Shown: positions 42,754 through 53,324, counted from the stretch's first letter. The stretch is 64,000 nt of DNA from Geothrix sp. PMB-07 (GCF_030758935.1 NZ_CP132333.1:3286992-3350991), one strand, 5' to 3'. The notes: a model not told the origin generated them from the sequence alone. Translations and numbers: made by a program.

Positions 42754-44325
42754 ATGATTCACGGCTTCTCCCTCATCGGCTCCGCTTCTGGAGGAGCCAA
42801 CGGCACCACCTTCCAGGCGCAGAACCCGGCCTCTGGCGAACGGCTGGATCCGCCCTTCCATTCCGCCTCCGATGCCGAGGTGGACCGCGCCGTGGAACTG
42901 GCCAGAGCAGCGGGCCCCGTCTTGGAGGCCGCTCCCAGGGAAGCGCGTTCGGCCCTTCTGCGGCGCATCGCCGAAGGCCTGGAAGAAGCTGCTGGCGAGC
43001 TGGTGCCCAGGGTGATGGCCGAGACCGCCCTGCCTGAACCCCGGGTGCGGGGCGAGCTGGCCCGCACCTGCGGCCAACTGCGCCTCTTCGCCGATGTCGC
43101 CGCAGAGGGCTCCTGGGTGGAGGCGCGCCTCGACTCGGGGAACCCTGACCGGACACCGCTGCCCAAGCCGGATCTGCGCTCCATGCTGCAACCTCTGGGT
43201 CCAGTGGCTGTCTTCGGCGCTTCCAACTTCCCCCTGGCCTTTGGCGCCGTGGGAGGGGACACCGCCTCGGCCTTCGCCGCCGGATGCCCGGTGGTGGCCA
43301 AGGCCCACCCGTTGAATCCTGGCACCAGCGAACTGGTGGCCCAGGTGGTACAGGCCGCCTTGCTCGGCGTCGGCCTTCCCGCCGGAGCCTTCAGCCTGCT
43401 CTTCGATGCGGGCCATGGGGTGGCCCGGCGCCTGGTCGAACACCCAGCCATCCGCGCCGTGGGTTTCACGGGTTCCTTCCATGGTGGGATGGCCCTTCTG
43501 GAATTGGCCCGGAATCGGCCCGATCCCATCCCCGTCTTCGCGGAGATGGGAGCAGCCAACCCCGTGGTGGCGCTTCCGGGAGCCCTGGCGGCTCGAGGTG
43601 CCGCCCTGGGCCAGACACTGGCGGCTTCGGTGCTCAACGGTGTGGGCCAGTTCTGCACCTGTCCGGGGATCATCCTCGCGGTCCAAGGCCCCGGTTTCCA
43701 GGCTCTGCGTAGCAGTCTGGCGGAAGCAATGGCCGCCGCCGCCCCCGCTCCCATGCTGGGTGAAGGCCTCGCCCGCTCCTACCGCCTGGGACTGGAACGG
43801 CACCTGTCTGCGGGCGCTGTGCCTGTCTTTTCGTCGCAACCATCCCAGGGCTGCTTCGGCGCGCCGGCGCTCATGGAAACATCTGGCCAGGAACTGCTCA
43901 GGCTTCCGGGTCTGACGGAAGAGGTCTTCGGCCCCACCGCATTGCTCGTGGCCTGTGCAGACGAGACCGAGCGGGAGCGCGCGATCGCGGCCTTGCCCGC
44001 CCAGCTCACGGCCACCCTGTGGATGGAACCCGAAGACGAGGCGCTGGCAGTGCGGCTGCTTCCCTCCCTGCGCCGTCTTGCGGGACGGGTGCTTTTCAAC
44101 GGCGTTCCCACAGGAGTGGAGGTCGGACATGCCATGGTGCATGGGGGCCCCTGGCCCGCCACCAGCGCGCAGCAGGCCACCAGCGTGGGCACCCGCGCCA
44201 TCACCCGCTGGACCCGTCCCATCTGCTACCAGGACGCGCCTGAAACCCTGCTGCCCCTGGAGCTGCAAGCGGGCAATCCCCTTGGCATATGGAGGCTTTA
44301 CGACGGGGTGTTCGGTCGCCGCTGA
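42754..44325 (+). CDS. 2-oxoglutarate semialdehyde dehydrogenase
   Basis: The 523-residue aldehyde dehydrogenase has the nucleophile Cys 301 (NGVGQFCTCPG), general base Glu 264 (VFAEMGAANP), and cofactor region (GFTGSFHGGMALL). The sequence type (LQPLGPVAVFGASNFPLAFGAVGGDTASAFAAGCPVVAKAHP) is that of the 2-oxoglutarate-semialdehyde dehydrogenases, which are longer than the classical family. It makes 2-oxoglutarate for the TCA cycle, the last step of the pathway starting at 38258. Confidence 0.92.
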   Translation: MIHGFSLIGSASGGANGTTFQAQNPASGERLDPPFHSASDAEVDRAVELARAAGPVLEAAPREARSALLRRIAEGLEEAAGELVPRVMAETALPEPRVRGELARTCGQLRLFADVAAEGSWVEARLDSGNPDRTPLPKPDLRSMLQPLGPVAVFGASNFPLAFGAVGGDTASAFAAGCPVVAKAHPLNPGTSELVAQVVQAALLGVGLPAGAFSLLFDAGHGVARRLVEHPAIRAVGFTGSFHGGMALLELARNRPDPIPVFAEMGAANPVVALPGALAARGAALGQTLAASVLNGVGQFCTCPGIILAVQGPGFQALRSSLAEAMAAAAPAPMLGEGLARSYRLGLERHLSAGAVPVFSSQPSQGCFGAPALMETSGQELLRLPGLTEEVFGPTALLVACADETERERAIAALPAQLTATLWMEPEDEALAVRLLPSLRRLAGRVLFNGVPTGVEVGHAMVHGGPWPATSAQQATSVGTRAITRWTRPICYQDAPETLLPLELQAGNPLGIWRLYDGVFGRR

Positions 44326-44383
44326 GGGATTCTCCCGTGGAGCATTCGGGGTAAGAAAGGCGAAGCGATCCTGCCGTTCGTGT

Positions 44384-44665
44384 ATGGTCGACGAAATGGA
44401 GGCTGGATTGTCACACGTCGAAAACCTGCTGGGCTCCGCAGCTGCATTGTGCACCACCCTGAGCTTTGTCCCCCAGACCATCAAGATTATTCGAGAGCGC
44501 CAAACGGCAGGTATCTCCCTGGTGATGTATTCCCTGTTCACCCTGGGCATTCTCCTCTGGACCATCTATGGCGTCCTCATCCATAGCGCCCCGGTCTACC
44601 TCGCCAATGGCGCCACCCTGCTCCTCGCTGGCACCATCCTCGCCATGAAGATCAAGTTCGGGTAA
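44384..44665 (+). CDS. SemiSWEET sugar transporter
   Basis: The product of about 93 residues (ATG 44384; ATG 44396 is an alternative, neither with a good ribosome site) has three membrane helices and the PQ-loop motif FVPQTIKIIRERQTAGISLVMYSLFTLGILLW, then VYLANGATLLLAGTILAMKIKFG. SemiSWEETs work as dimers for facilitated sugar transport in the inner membrane. It lies between the hydroxyproline operon and araD, 58 bases after the dehydrogenase gene. Substrate is unknown; an arabinose or arabinoside role is only suggested by place. Confidence 0.85.
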   Translation: MVDEMEAGLSHVENLLGSAAALCTTLSFVPQTIKIIRERQTAGISLVMYSLFTLGILLWTIYGVLIHSAPVYLANGATLLLAGTILAMKIKFG

Positions 44666-44779
44666 ACAGCCCGCCGAAGCCGACCGGGCGCAGTCCCGAA
44701 GGCCTTCTCTAGATGAGTCTTGGCCAGAAGCCGCAAGCCTGCGCGGTTTCTGGCCATCCGAATATTTTCAACAGGATGC

Positions 44780-44830
44780 TTGACCCCTCTGCGGTGGATC
44801 AGTAGATTGGTATCGGTTTCTGAAACCGAT
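44780..44830 (+). promoter_or_regulatory. Promoter and palindromic operator of the arabinose operon
   Basis: TTGACC (44780-44785), a 17-base spacer and TAGATT (44803-44808) form a promoter. The perfect 19-bp palindrome ATCGGTTTCTGAAACCGAT (44812-44830) covers the expected start point, so the bound protein should repress. The same motif is upstream of tkt and of the second TonB cassette. The binding protein is not obviously encoded in this window; the half-site style suits a LacI-type repressor. Confidence 0.75.
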
Positions 44831-44918
44831 TTCATTCATAATTCGAACCTGCTCCACCCACCTGGTTTTAGGTGGGATTTTCTCTGTTTTTCCGGCCCTT
44901 CGCCGGTAAGAGGCAAGC

Positions 44919-45614
44919 ATGAGTGCGTACAAAGACCTGAAGATCGCCGCATGGAACGCCAACATGCAGCTCAAGCATGACGGCCTCGCCATACAGACCT
45001 TCGGGAATGTCAGCGCCTTCGACCCGACCGCCGGGGTTTTCGCCATCAAGCCGAGTGGTGTTCCCTACGCTCAGATGCGGCCCGCCGACATGGTCGTGGT
45101 GGATCTGGATGGCCGGGTGGTGGAAGGCAGCCTGCGCCCCTCTTCCGACACCAAGACCCATGCGGTCCTATTCAGGAACATTCCCAACATCCGGGGGGTC
45201 GCGCACACGCATTCCACCCACGCCGTGGCCTGGGCCCAGGCCCAGCGCGCCATCCCACTCCTCGGAACCACGCACGCGGACCAGTTTCCGGCGCCAGTCC
45301 CCGTGACCCCCCTCCTTTCGGATGCAGCCATCCAGGGCGATTACGAGGAGGAGACCGGCAAGCTCATCCTCGAAACCCTGGCTGCTCTGCCAGGGCCGCA
45401 TCCCGAAATGATCCTGGTGGGTGGGCACGGCCCCTTCACCTGGGGATCCACCCCCATGCAGGCCGTCCAAAACAGCGGCGTGCTGGAGGAGATCGCCCGA
45501 ATGGCCCTGCTGACGATGCAGATCAACCCGAACATCGCGCCCCTGAAAGCAACCCTCGTGCAGAAGCATTTCCAGCGGAAGCACGGCAAGAACGCCTATT
45601 ACGGCCAGGAATGA
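44919..45614 (+). CDS. araD: L-ribulose-5-phosphate 4-epimerase
   Basis: The 231-residue class II aldolase/epimerase has the zinc ligands in GVAHTHSTHAVAWAQ and GGHGPFTWG, and the phosphate-binding N-terminus (GNVSAFDPTAGVFAIKPSGVPY, RPSSDTKTH). It converts L-ribulose-5-phosphate to D-xylulose-5-phosphate, the last step of bacterial L-arabinose catabolism. It is the first gene of the ara operon behind the palindrome-controlled promoter. AGAGG precedes the ATG. Confidence 0.96.
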   Translation: MSAYKDLKIAAWNANMQLKHDGLAIQTFGNVSAFDPTAGVFAIKPSGVPYAQMRPADMVVVDLDGRVVEGSLRPSSDTKTHAVLFRNIPNIRGVAHTHSTHAVAWAQAQRAIPLLGTTHADQFPAPVPVTPLLSDAAIQGDYEEETGKLILETLAALPGPHPEMILVGGHGPFTWGSTPMQAVQNSGVLEEIARMALLTMQINPNIAPLKATLVQKHFQRKHGKNAYYGQE

Positions 45615-45621
45615 GACACCC

Positions 45622-47319
45622 ATGACCATCTACGCAATCGGATTGGATTTTGGCACCAACAGCTGCCGCGCCTTGCTGGTGGACCTCCACACAGGGGAAG
45701 AGAAGGCCACCGAGGTATTCAACTACCCCTCGGGACACGCCGGTATCATCACCCATCCCAAGGATCCGCATCTCGCCAGGCAGAATGCCTCGGACTACCT
45801 GCTGGGAATCGAAACGACCGTGCGCTCCGTGCTGGCCCAGGCCCAGGACAGCGACCCCGCCTTCGATCCGGAATACGTCGTGGGGCTCGGCATCGACACC
45901 ACGGGCAGCAGTCCCATGCCCATCGATGAACAGGGGAATCCCCTCAGCCTCGACCCGCGATTCAAGGAAGATCCCGCCGCCTACGTCTGGCTCTGGCGCG
46001 ACCACACCTCCTTCGAGGAAGCCGGTCAGATCACGGAACTCGCAGCCAGGATCCGCCCGCAGTACCTCGCGCAGGTCGGCGGAACCTACAGCTCAGAGTG
46101 GTTCTGGAGCAAGATTCTGCACTGCCGCCGCACGGCGCCTGATGTGTTCGAGGCCGCCGCCACCTGGGTGGAGATCTGCGACTGGCTTCCGGCCGTACTC
46201 ACGGGAAACCAGAAGCCAACCCAGATCGTGCGGGGCATCTGCTCCGCAGGCCACAAGGCCATGTTCAACCCAAAGTGGGGCGGCCTGCCCGATGCGGATT
46301 TCCTCGGCCAGCTTGACCCGGCGCTGGCCAGCCTGCGCGCTCGCCTGTTCACGGAGGCGCACCCTGCCGATCACCAAGCGGGCGGACTCTGTCCGGAATG
46401 GGCTGCGCGCCTGGGCCTCCGGGCTGGCGTTGCCGTGGCGGTTGGCGCCTTCGATGCCCACATGGGAGCGGTGGGCGCGGGCGTGACCGAGGGCAGTCTC
46501 GTGAAGATCATGGGAACCTCCACCTGCGACATCATGGTTTGGCCCAATGGAATGCCCCTGGCCAACATTCCCGGCGTCTGCGGCATCGTGGACGGTTCGG
46601 TGGTACCCGGCTACTTCGGCATCGAAGCCGGCCAATCCGCGGTGGGCGACCTGTTCCTGTGGTTCGTGCGCAACCTCGTCCCCGACAGCCTGGGCGCCGG
46701 TCTCGACGAGAAATTCAAAACCCTTGGTGAATTGGCCTCCCAGCAAACGCCAGGCGAAAGCGGCCTCCTGGCCCTGGATTGGAACAACGGGAACCGCACC
46801 GTCCTCGTGGATGCCCGTCTGACCGGACTCCTCCTGGGACAGACCCTCCACACGCAGCCCCATGAAATCTACCGGGCCCTCATCGAAGCCACCGCTTTCG
46901 GAGCCCTCACCATCATCGAGCGCATCGAGGATTACGGTGTGCCCATCCGGGAAGTGGTGAACTGCGGTGGGCTGGCGGCCAAGAACGCCTTCCTCATGCA
47001 GACCTATGCGGACATCACCGGACGGCCCATGAAGATCGCGCGCAGCGAACAGACGCCCGCACTCGGTGCCGCCTTGTTCGGAGCCATGGCCGCCGGCGCC
47101 TTCCCCTCCATCCGAAAGGCCCAGGAATGCCTGTGTGGAATCCGCAAGGTCTACCAGCCCAATCCGGAGGCCCACGCCGTCTACCGTGACCTTTACCAGC
47201 TCTACCGCCAACTCCATGACGGTTTCGGGACTCCATCCTGGAACGGCTCCATGGCCAACGTCATGAAAGAACTCCTCACCATCCGTGACCAGCAGTGCCA
47301 ACGCCAGGAGCAAGCATGA
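45622..47319 (+). CDS. araB: Ribulokinase
   Basis: The 565-residue FGGY-family kinase has the phosphate motif [15 protein letters not shown] at the start, [15 protein letters not shown], and the C-terminal FGGY part ([39 protein letters not shown]). The length matches AraB. It phosphorylates L-ribulose. It starts eight bases after araD and overlaps araA by four bases (ATGA), so the three are translationally linked. Confidence 0.96.
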   Translation: MTIYAIGLDFGTNSCRALLVDLHTGEEKATEVFNYPSGHAGIITHPKDPHLARQNASDYLLGIETTVRSVLAQAQDSDPAFDPEYVVGLGIDTTGSSPMPIDEQGNPLSLDPRFKEDPAAYVWLWRDHTSFEEAGQITELAARIRPQYLAQVGGTYSSEWFWSKILHCRRTAPDVFEAAATWVEICDWLPAVLTGNQKPTQIVRGICSAGHKAMFNPKWGGLPDADFLGQLDPALASLRARLFTEAHPADHQAGGLCPEWAARLGLRAGVAVAVGAFDAHMGAVGAGVTEGSLVKIMGTSTCDIMVWPNGMPLANIPGVCGIVDGSVVPGYFGIEAGQSAVGDLFLWFVRNLVPDSLGAGLDEKFKTLGELASQQTPGESGLLALDWNNGNRTVLVDARLTGLLLGQTLHTQPHEIYRALIEATAFGALTIIERIEDYGVPIREVVNCGGLAAKNAFLMQTYADITGRPMKIARSEQTPALGAALFGAMAAGAFPSIRKAQECLCGIRKVYQPNPEAHAVYRDLYQLYRQLHDGFGTPSWNGSMANVMKELLTIRDQQCQRQEQA

Positions 47320-48809
47320 TCGACTTGAAACAGCAGGAAATCTGGTTCGTCACCGGAAGCCAGCACCTCTATGGACCGAGCACCCTGGAGAAGGTGGCCT
47401 CCAACTCCCAGGAAATCGCCCAGGCCCTGGACGCCTCACCGAGCATCCCCGCCAAGGTGGTTTTCAAATCGGTGCTCACCACGCCCGACGCCATCACAGC
47501 CCTGTGCGAGGAGGCCAATTGCACCCCGGCCTGTGTGGGTCTGGTGCTTTGGATGCACACCTTCTCTCCAGCGAAGATGTGGATCCGCGGGCTGTCCGTG
47601 CTGAGGAAACCCTTCCTGCACCTGCACACCCAGCACAACCGTGATGTGCCTTGGGCCACCATCGACATGGATTTCATGAACCTGAACCAGGCCGCCCACG
47701 GCGATCGGGAATTTGGTTTCATCGCCACCCGCATGCGCAAGGAGCGGAAGGTGGTGGTGGGCCATTGGACGGAAGCTGCGGTCCAGGAAGAAGTCGGCGT
47801 CTGGGCCCGGGCTGCCTGTGCCTGGCAAGATGCGCAGGGCGCCCGAATCGTCCGGTTCGGCGACAACATGCGCGAAGTGGCGGTGACCGAAGGCGACAAA
47901 GTGGAGGCTCAGATCCGGCTCGGCTACTCCGTGACGGCCCACGCCATGGGCAGCCTTTCGGCCGCAGTCAAATCCGTGAGTGACGCCGAAGTGGAGCGTC
48001 TCTGCCGCGAATTCGACGGCCAGTACGAGCTCATGCCCTGCCTTCGACCCGGTGGCGAACGGCGGGCCTCGCTTCAAGAATCCGCCCGCATTGAGCTGGG
48101 CCTGCGCGGCTTCCTGGTCGCGGGCGGCTTCAAGGGCTTCACCACCAATTTCGAGGACCTGCATGGCCTCAGTCAGCTGCCGGGGCTGGCCGTGCAGCGC
48201 CTTATGGCGGACGGCTACGGCTTCGGCGCCGAAGGCGATTGGAAGACGGCCGCCCTGGTCCGGGCCATGAAGGTCATGGGTTCCGGCCTGCCCGGAGGCA
48301 CCTCCTTCATGGAGGACTACACCTATCACCTCGATCCTTCGGCCCCTCAAGTGCTCGGCGCCCATATGCTAGAGGTCTGCGCTTCCATCGCAGACACGCC
48401 TCGTCCCTCCCTGGAAATCCACCGCCTGGGCATCGGCGGCAAGGATGATCCGCCGCGCCTCGTCTTTGGCACTCCATCGGGTCCCGCTGTGAACGCTTCT
48501 CTCATCGACATGGGCAACCGCTTTCGCATGATCGTCAGCATCCTGGATGTGGTGAAGCCCCAGCATGCCCTGCCCCACCTTCCGGTGGCCCGCGCCCTGT
48601 GGGTGCCCCGGCCAAGCCTGAAGGTGGCGGCTGCTGCCTGGATCTACGCCGGCGGCGCCCACCACGCAGCCTTCAGCCAGGCCGCCCTCGCCCCCCACAT
48701 CGAAGACTTCACCGCCATGGCAGGCATCGAGTACCTCTGCATCGACGAGAACACGCGCATTCCCGACTTCAAGAACCAGCTCCGCTGGAACGAGGCTTCC
48801 TACCGCTAA
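47316..48809 (+). CDS. araA: L-arabinose isomerase
   Basis: The 497-residue product (ATG 47316 after AGGAGCAAGC) has the family start [13 protein letters not shown] and the metal and substrate residues in [32 protein letters not shown] and [11 protein letters not shown]. It converts L-arabinose to L-ribulose and needs a divalent metal. The gene order araD-araB-araA followed by a transporter is a complete intracellular arabinose route. Confidence 0.97.
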   Translation: MIDLKQQEIWFVTGSQHLYGPSTLEKVASNSQEIAQALDASPSIPAKVVFKSVLTTPDAITALCEEANCTPACVGLVLWMHTFSPAKMWIRGLSVLRKPFLHLHTQHNRDVPWATIDMDFMNLNQAAHGDREFGFIATRMRKERKVVVGHWTEAAVQEEVGVWARAACAWQDAQGARIVRFGDNMREVAVTEGDKVEAQIRLGYSVTAHAMGSLSAAVKSVSDAEVERLCREFDGQYELMPCLRPGGERRASLQESARIELGLRGFLVAGGFKGFTTNFEDLHGLSQLPGLAVQRLMADGYGFGAEGDWKTAALVRAMKVMGSGLPGGTSFMEDYTYHLDPSAPQVLGAHMLEVCASIADTPRPSLEIHRLGIGGKDDPPRLVFGTPSGPAVNASLIDMGNRFRMIVSILDVVKPQHALPHLPVARALWVPRPSLKVAAAAWIYAGGAHHAAFSQAALAPHIEDFTAMAGIEYLCIDENTRIPDFKNQLRWNEASYR

Positions 48810-48857
48810 CTGGCTTCCACCTTCCCCCCACCCCGGCCCCCATCGAAGGGATCCACC

Positions 48858-50690
48858 ATGTTCCTCACCCTCCTCACCGGCGATCCGACCCAGGCCCTGC
48901 CTCAGTCGCGGTCTGCCTTACAGACTTTTGACTGGCTGGTGATCGGCCTCTACTTCAGCGTCCTCCTCGCCGTGTCCTGGTGGGTGATTCGGAAAAACCG
49001 CGAGACCACGGATGACTACTTCCTGGCGGGCAGGAACCTCAGCTGGTGGATCATCGGCGCCTCCATTTTCGCTTCCAACATCGGATCCGAGCACGTCGTG
49101 GGCCTGGCAGGCTCTGGGGCCACAGATGGCGTGGCGATGGCCCACTACGAGCTGCACGCCTGGTGCCTCTTGGTTCTGGCCTGGGTGATGGTTCCCTTCT
49201 ACATGCGGAGCCGGGTCTACACCATGCCGGAATTTTTGGAGAAGCGCTTCTCACCGGCTTCGCGCTGGATGCTTTCCATCGTCTCCCTGGTCCTGTACGT
49301 GCTCTCCAAGGTGGCGGTCGGCATCTTCGCCGGGGGCGTGGTCTTCGGCTTCCTGCTTCCAGAGATGCACCTGAACCTCGGCTTCATCTACCTGGACAGC
49401 TTCTGGGTGGGCTGCCTCACTCTCCTGCTGCTCACCGGCATCTACACCGTCATCGGCGGCATGCGTGCCGTGGCCTACACCGAGACCATCCAGGTGGTGG
49501 TGCTCATCCTCGGCTCCCTGCTCGTCACGGTGCTGGGGCTTCACAAACTAGGTGGCTGGCAGGCGCTCCACAACGCCCTTCCCGCGGACATGTTCAACCT
49601 CTGGAAGCCCATGGTGCCCCACGGGGTCCAAAGCACCTGGGCGCCGGTCATCGAGGCCAACCAGTCGGGCGTGGTCACTCGCATGGCCTGGTATTTCAAT
49701 GGGCACTACCCCTGGCTGGGCATGATCGTCTGCGCCCCGGTCATCGGCCTGTGGTACTGGTGCACCTGCCAGTACATCGTCCAGCGCACCCTTGGCGCCA
49801 AGAATGAACAGCACGCCCGTCGTGGCTCCATTTTCGCCGCCCTGCTCAAGCTTCTTCCGGTGTTCATCTTCATCATCCCCGGCATGATCTGCTTCGCCCT
49901 CGCCAAGAGCGGCACCGTCCCGGCCCTCAACGGCATGATCGACGCTTCTGGACAGCCCGTGCGCTCGCAACTGCAATACGCCTTCCCCTCCATGGTCGCC
50001 CACGTGCTTCCTGTCGGCGTCCGGGGCCTGGTGGTCGCGGGCCTCATCGCCGCCTTGATGAGCTCCCTGGCTGGCGTCTTCAATGCCAGCTCCACCCTGT
50101 TCACCCTCGACTGCTACGCGAAGATGCGGCCCCAGGCCGGTCAGGTTTCCCTGGTGCGCATGGGCCGGATCGCCACCATGGTCATGGTTCTCATCGGTAT
50201 CCTCTGGATTCCCGTCATCAAGGGCTCCCATGGGCTCTACGACTACCTGCAATCGGTCCAGGGCTATCTGGCGCCTCCCATCTTCGTGGTGTTCTTCCTG
50301 GGCATCTACTGGAAGCGACTCAACGCGAAGGGTTGCCTGGCGGCGCTCACGGTGGGCTTCATTCTTGGCTTGTTCCGGCTCGCCGTGGACACTCCCGGCG
50401 CCCTGATCCACGGTTTCACTTATACGCCGGGCTCCTGGCTTTGGATCATCAATCACATCTACTTCCAGTATTTCAGCATGATCATCCTCGTGGTCAGTGC
50501 CCTCGCCATGGTGGTGGTCAGCTACCTCACCAAAGCACCGGATGAAGCGCAGCTCGTGGGCCTCACCTTCAGCACCATCACGAGCGAGCAGGGGGCTGAA
50601 AGCCGCAGTTCCTGGAGCCGCCGCGATGTGGCGGTCTCTGTCCTGGTCGTGGCGCTGATCGCCGCCGCCTACCTGTATTTCCGAGGCTGA
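48858..50690 (+). CDS. Sodium:solute symporter (SSS family), probable L-arabinose transporter
   Basis: The 610-residue inner-membrane protein has about 14 membrane helices. SSS features include DYFLAGRNLSWWIIGASIFASNIGSEHVVGLAGSG (the helix-1 sodium and sugar region), GGMRAVAYTETIQVVVLI, and a helix with ALMSSLAGVFNASSTLFTLD (the sodium-site serines). It resembles SGLT-type sugar symporters. It sits 48 bases after araA, so arabinose or arabino-oligosaccharide import driven by sodium is the likely role. Confidence 0.9.
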   Translation: MFLTLLTGDPTQALPQSRSALQTFDWLVIGLYFSVLLAVSWWVIRKNRETTDDYFLAGRNLSWWIIGASIFASNIGSEHVVGLAGSGATDGVAMAHYELHAWCLLVLAWVMVPFYMRSRVYTMPEFLEKRFSPASRWMLSIVSLVLYVLSKVAVGIFAGGVVFGFLLPEMHLNLGFIYLDSFWVGCLTLLLLTGIYTVIGGMRAVAYTETIQVVVLILGSLLVTVLGLHKLGGWQALHNALPADMFNLWKPMVPHGVQSTWAPVIEANQSGVVTRMAWYFNGHYPWLGMIVCAPVIGLWYWCTCQYIVQRTLGAKNEQHARRGSIFAALLKLLPVFIFIIPGMICFALAKSGTVPALNGMIDASGQPVRSQLQYAFPSMVAHVLPVGVRGLVVAGLIAALMSSLAGVFNASSTLFTLDCYAKMRPQAGQVSLVRMGRIATMVMVLIGILWIPVIKGSHGLYDYLQSVQGYLAPPIFVVFFLGIYWKRLNAKGCLAALTVGFILGLFRLAVDTPGALIHGFTYTPGSWLWIINHIYFQYFSMIILVVSALAMVVVSYLTKAPDEAQLVGLTFSTITSEQGAESRSSWSRRDVAVSVLVVALIAAAYLYFRG

Positions 50691-50716
50691 TCCTCCTCCT
50701 CCCCCACGGAGCCCCT

Positions 50717-51403
50717 TTGAGCCCTCTCGGCCCCATCGATGCGGTGATGTTCGATCACGACGGCACCCTTGTCGACTCCATTCCTGCCGTGATTTCGGCC
50801 TCCAACGGGGTTCTGTGGGAGAGGGGCCTGGACAAGGCGACCCCCGACCAGATTGTCGCGGGCATGGTCCATCCCACAGCCAAACGGCTGGGCCTGCTCA
50901 CAGGCATAGACAGTCCCGCAGCCCAGGAGAACATGGCCCACCGCTACAGCCAATTGGCCCTGCACCATTCGGATCTGGCGGACCTCTATCCGGGCGTAAG
51001 GCAGGCAGTGGAGGCCCTTGCGAATCGGGGCTTGCTCCTCGGGGTGGTCAGCAACAGCCGCGGAGCCTTTATCCGCGCCATTCTCCATCGTCTTGGTGTG
51101 GCGGACTGCTTCACGGCGATGATCGGCGAGGATGACATGCCTGCGCCAAAGCCCGATCCAAGGGGGCTCCTTGCCGCCCTGGGCGCCATTCCCCCGGGCC
51201 GGGCGATCTATGTGGGTGACAGTTCCGCCGATCTGCAGACGGCCCGGAACGCCGGGGTTCGCGCCATCGGCGTGACCTGGGGCACCCACTCACGTTCTGA
51301 ATTGGAACCTCTGGGCTTCGACGCCCTGGTGGATTCTCCCCAAGCCTTGGCCGACCTGATTCCAGACCGGCCCTCCCTCCATCTCCCCGAGCCTCTGCCC
51401 TGA
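50717..51403 (+). CDS. HAD-family phosphatase
   Basis: The 228-residue product has all four HAD motifs: [10 protein letters not shown] with the nucleophile Asp, VVSNSRGAF, the Lys in PAPKPDPRG, and [12 protein letters not shown]. The cap domain is helical, as in phosphoglycolate or sugar-phosphate phosphatases. A TTG start at 50717 follows GGAGCCCC. In the arabinose operon it may clear a toxic or dead-end sugar phosphate; the substrate is not shown by the sequence. Confidence 0.85.
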   Translation: MSPLGPIDAVMFDHDGTLVDSIPAVISASNGVLWERGLDKATPDQIVAGMVHPTAKRLGLLTGIDSPAAQENMAHRYSQLALHHSDLADLYPGVRQAVEALANRGLLLGVVSNSRGAFIRAILHRLGVADCFTAMIGEDDMPAPKPDPRGLLAALGAIPPGRAIYVGDSSADLQTARNAGVRAIGVTWGTHSRSELEPLGFDALVDSPQALADLIPDRPSLHLPEPLP

Positions 51404-51428
51404 GGCTGGTCCTGCCCAGGAACCGAAT

Positions 51429-52076
51429 ATGAAATTTTTCATCGATACCGCCAATGTCGCCGAGATCCAACGGATCAGCGCCTGGAGCATCCTTGACGGC
51501 GTCACCACCAATCCCAGCCTCATCGCCAAGGAATCCGGCCGCCCCTTCGAGGCGATCATCGAGGAGATCTGCGGCATTGTGGATGGCCCCATTTCCGCCG
51601 AAGTGATTGCCCTGGATGCCCCTGGAATGATCGAAGAGGGCCGGAAGCTGGCGAAGATCCATCGGAACATCGTGGTGAAGGTTCCCTTGACTGCCGAAGG
51701 GCTCAAGGCCACGCACGCTTTCAAAAGTGAGGGCATCAAGACCAACGTGACCCTCTGCTTCAGCGCGACCCAGGGCCTGATGGCCGCCAAGGCCGGAGCC
51801 ACCTATGTTTCACCCTTCATCGGCCGACTGGATGACATCAACCTGCCGGGGATGGAGCTCATCTCGGAATTGACCGCCATCTTCGCCACCCACGGCCTGC
51901 CCACCCATGTTCTGGCAGCCTCCATCCGCAGCCCCAGGCACGTGACGGATGCCGCCCTGGCCGGTGCCCAAGTGGCGACGATCCCCACCAAAGTGTTCGA
52001 CCAGATGCTGTTCCATCCCCTGACCGAGAAGGGCATCGAAGGCTTTCTCGCGGACTGGAAGAAAAGCGGAAGGTGA
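51429..52076 (+). CDS. Transaldolase (short, TalC/FSA type)
   Basis: The 215-residue product belongs to the short decameric transaldolase/fructose-6-phosphate aldolase family: [25 protein letters not shown], Schiff-base Lys 84 in [38 protein letters not shown]. Transaldolase or fructose-6-phosphate aldolase cannot be separated with certainty by eye. Together with tkt at 35020-36999 it would feed arabinose-derived pentose phosphate into glycolysis. Confidence 0.9.
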   Translation: MKFFIDTANVAEIQRISAWSILDGVTTNPSLIAKESGRPFEAIIEEICGIVDGPISAEVIALDAPGMIEEGRKLAKIHRNIVVKVPLTAEGLKATHAFKSEGIKTNVTLCFSATQGLMAAKAGATYVSPFIGRLDDINLPGMELISELTAIFATHGLPTHVLAASIRSPRHVTDAALAGAQVATIPTKVFDQMLFHPLTEKGIEGFLADWKKSGR

Positions 52077-52461
52077 TGCCCTGAACACCGCCTGTTCCGA
52101 ACCATGACGGAGAATTCTGCAAGCAGGAATCACGGCGTGGGAACTTAAGGGAAACCGAAAACAACACCGGCCAAAAAAATATGTAAAAAGCCTATTGACC
52201 AGGCGACATGTTCGAGCGCAATAATGTAACCGATTTCAGAAACCGATTGCAGCTTGCGAGATCCTTTCCAGCCGAATACCTCTGGCGCTTCATCCCCTGC
52301 GGATAAAGCGCCACGAGATCTTGCGTCTTGTCATTGCGAATTCCAGTGGGTGTCCAGCCCACTGCTTGCGCGAGTCCCGACCAACTCCAGTCCTGATGGC
52401 GGCCACCCAAACGGTCCCGTTGTCCCCTTCTCCTCCACCCCACCCACTTCGGAGGTACCAC
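52077..52461 (+). promoter_or_regulatory. Upstream region of TonB cassette 2 with shared operator
   Basis: TTGACC (52195-52200) is followed after about 17-19 bases by an AT-rich -10 (around 52218-52225) and the operator ACCGATTTCAGAAACCGAT (52229-52247), an imperfect palindrome of the tkt/araD type. This repeats the araD promoter layout. No gene is seen in the 385 bases. GGAGG precedes the ATG at 52462. Confidence 0.7.
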
Positions 52462-53286
52462 ATGACCACCCGCGTTCGAACCGCGGCTATCTGCCTTGCG
52501 CTGGCGGCAGGCATGGCCCTGCCCATCAAGGCGCAAACCATGCCTGATCTTTCCTTCAAGATCCGGGCAGGCAATCTCTCGGGCCCCGTTGCCAAAGACT
52601 CATTGGGCAACCGGACCATGGGCTTCGGCTTAGAAGCCGCCTTTCCCCTCAGCAAGGGGCGCCTGACCACAGAACTGACCTACGACGTGTTCAACGGCTA
52701 CCGTCGCGACACCACGCAGTACGGCCCTGCCTACTACACACCCAACCAGGATCCATGGAATCCCAGCAGTGTCTCACAGACCTATTTCGACGGAACCAAC
52801 ACCCATCCCGTCGTAATCAACCCCGATTTCTCCCTGCAAGGCGAGTCGATGACCTTCAAGGGCCTTGGGCTGAAGGTGGGCTATCAGGCTGCGCTTCCTT
52901 TCTCCTGGGCCGAGGGCTGGGACTGGCAGGCAGGCTTGAGCCTCGACTACCGGCAGACCCACCACGAAATCTTCATGACGTTGACGCCGGGCTACTACGA
53001 CTCGGCCCACACCTTCCAAGTGATTCCCCGCATCAGCGGCTACGGTGACTGGAACTACTACGAAGGCGCCAACTACTCGAAGGACGTGAAGAAGGTTCAG
53101 CCGGGCGCCTTTGCCGGTGTGAGCACGACCTTCTCCGACATCTTCCGGCTGGAGTTGAACCTCAGAGAGACCACCTTCAACGGCATCTACTACCACCCCT
53201 TCTCCACGACCGGCGCGGCGCCCAAGTACACCGAGTCCAGCAAGACCGGACTTGTGCTTGAAGTCGCCTTGGGCGTCCGGCTCTGA
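52462..53286 (+). CDS. Outer-membrane beta-barrel protein (first gene of TonB cassette 2)
   Basis: The ATG at 52462 follows GGAGGTACCAC; earlier in-frame starts have no such site. The 274-residue product has a signal peptide (TAAICLALAAGMALPIKAQ), amphipathic strands (FKIRAGNLSG, GRLTTELTYDVFNGY, GLGLKVGYQAAL) and a C-terminal strand VLEVALGVRL. Like the protein at 7517-8242 it precedes a TonB receptor. The shared operator upstream ties it to arabinose use. It may form or stabilise an outer-membrane pore for arabinan fragments (inference). Confidence 0.82.
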   Translation: MTTRVRTAAICLALAAGMALPIKAQTMPDLSFKIRAGNLSGPVAKDSLGNRTMGFGLEAAFPLSKGRLTTELTYDVFNGYRRDTTQYGPAYYTPNQDPWNPSSVSQTYFDGTNTHPVVINPDFSLQGESMTFKGLGLKVGYQAALPFSWAEGWDWQAGLSLDYRQTHHEIFMTLTPGYYDSAHTFQVIPRISGYGDWNYYEGANYSKDVKKVQPGAFAGVSTTFSDIFRLELNLRETTFNGIYYHPFSTTGAAPKYTESSKTGLVLEVALGVRL

Positions 53287-53324
53287 CCCGCGGCCACCCG
53301 GATCCCAACCAAGGAGACATCCCC

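Noticed and set aside
42709-44565. A 618-codon minus-strand open frame opposite the semialdehyde dehydrogenase
   Set aside because: Shadow frame. The plus strand has intact catalytic Cys and Glu and an operon context.
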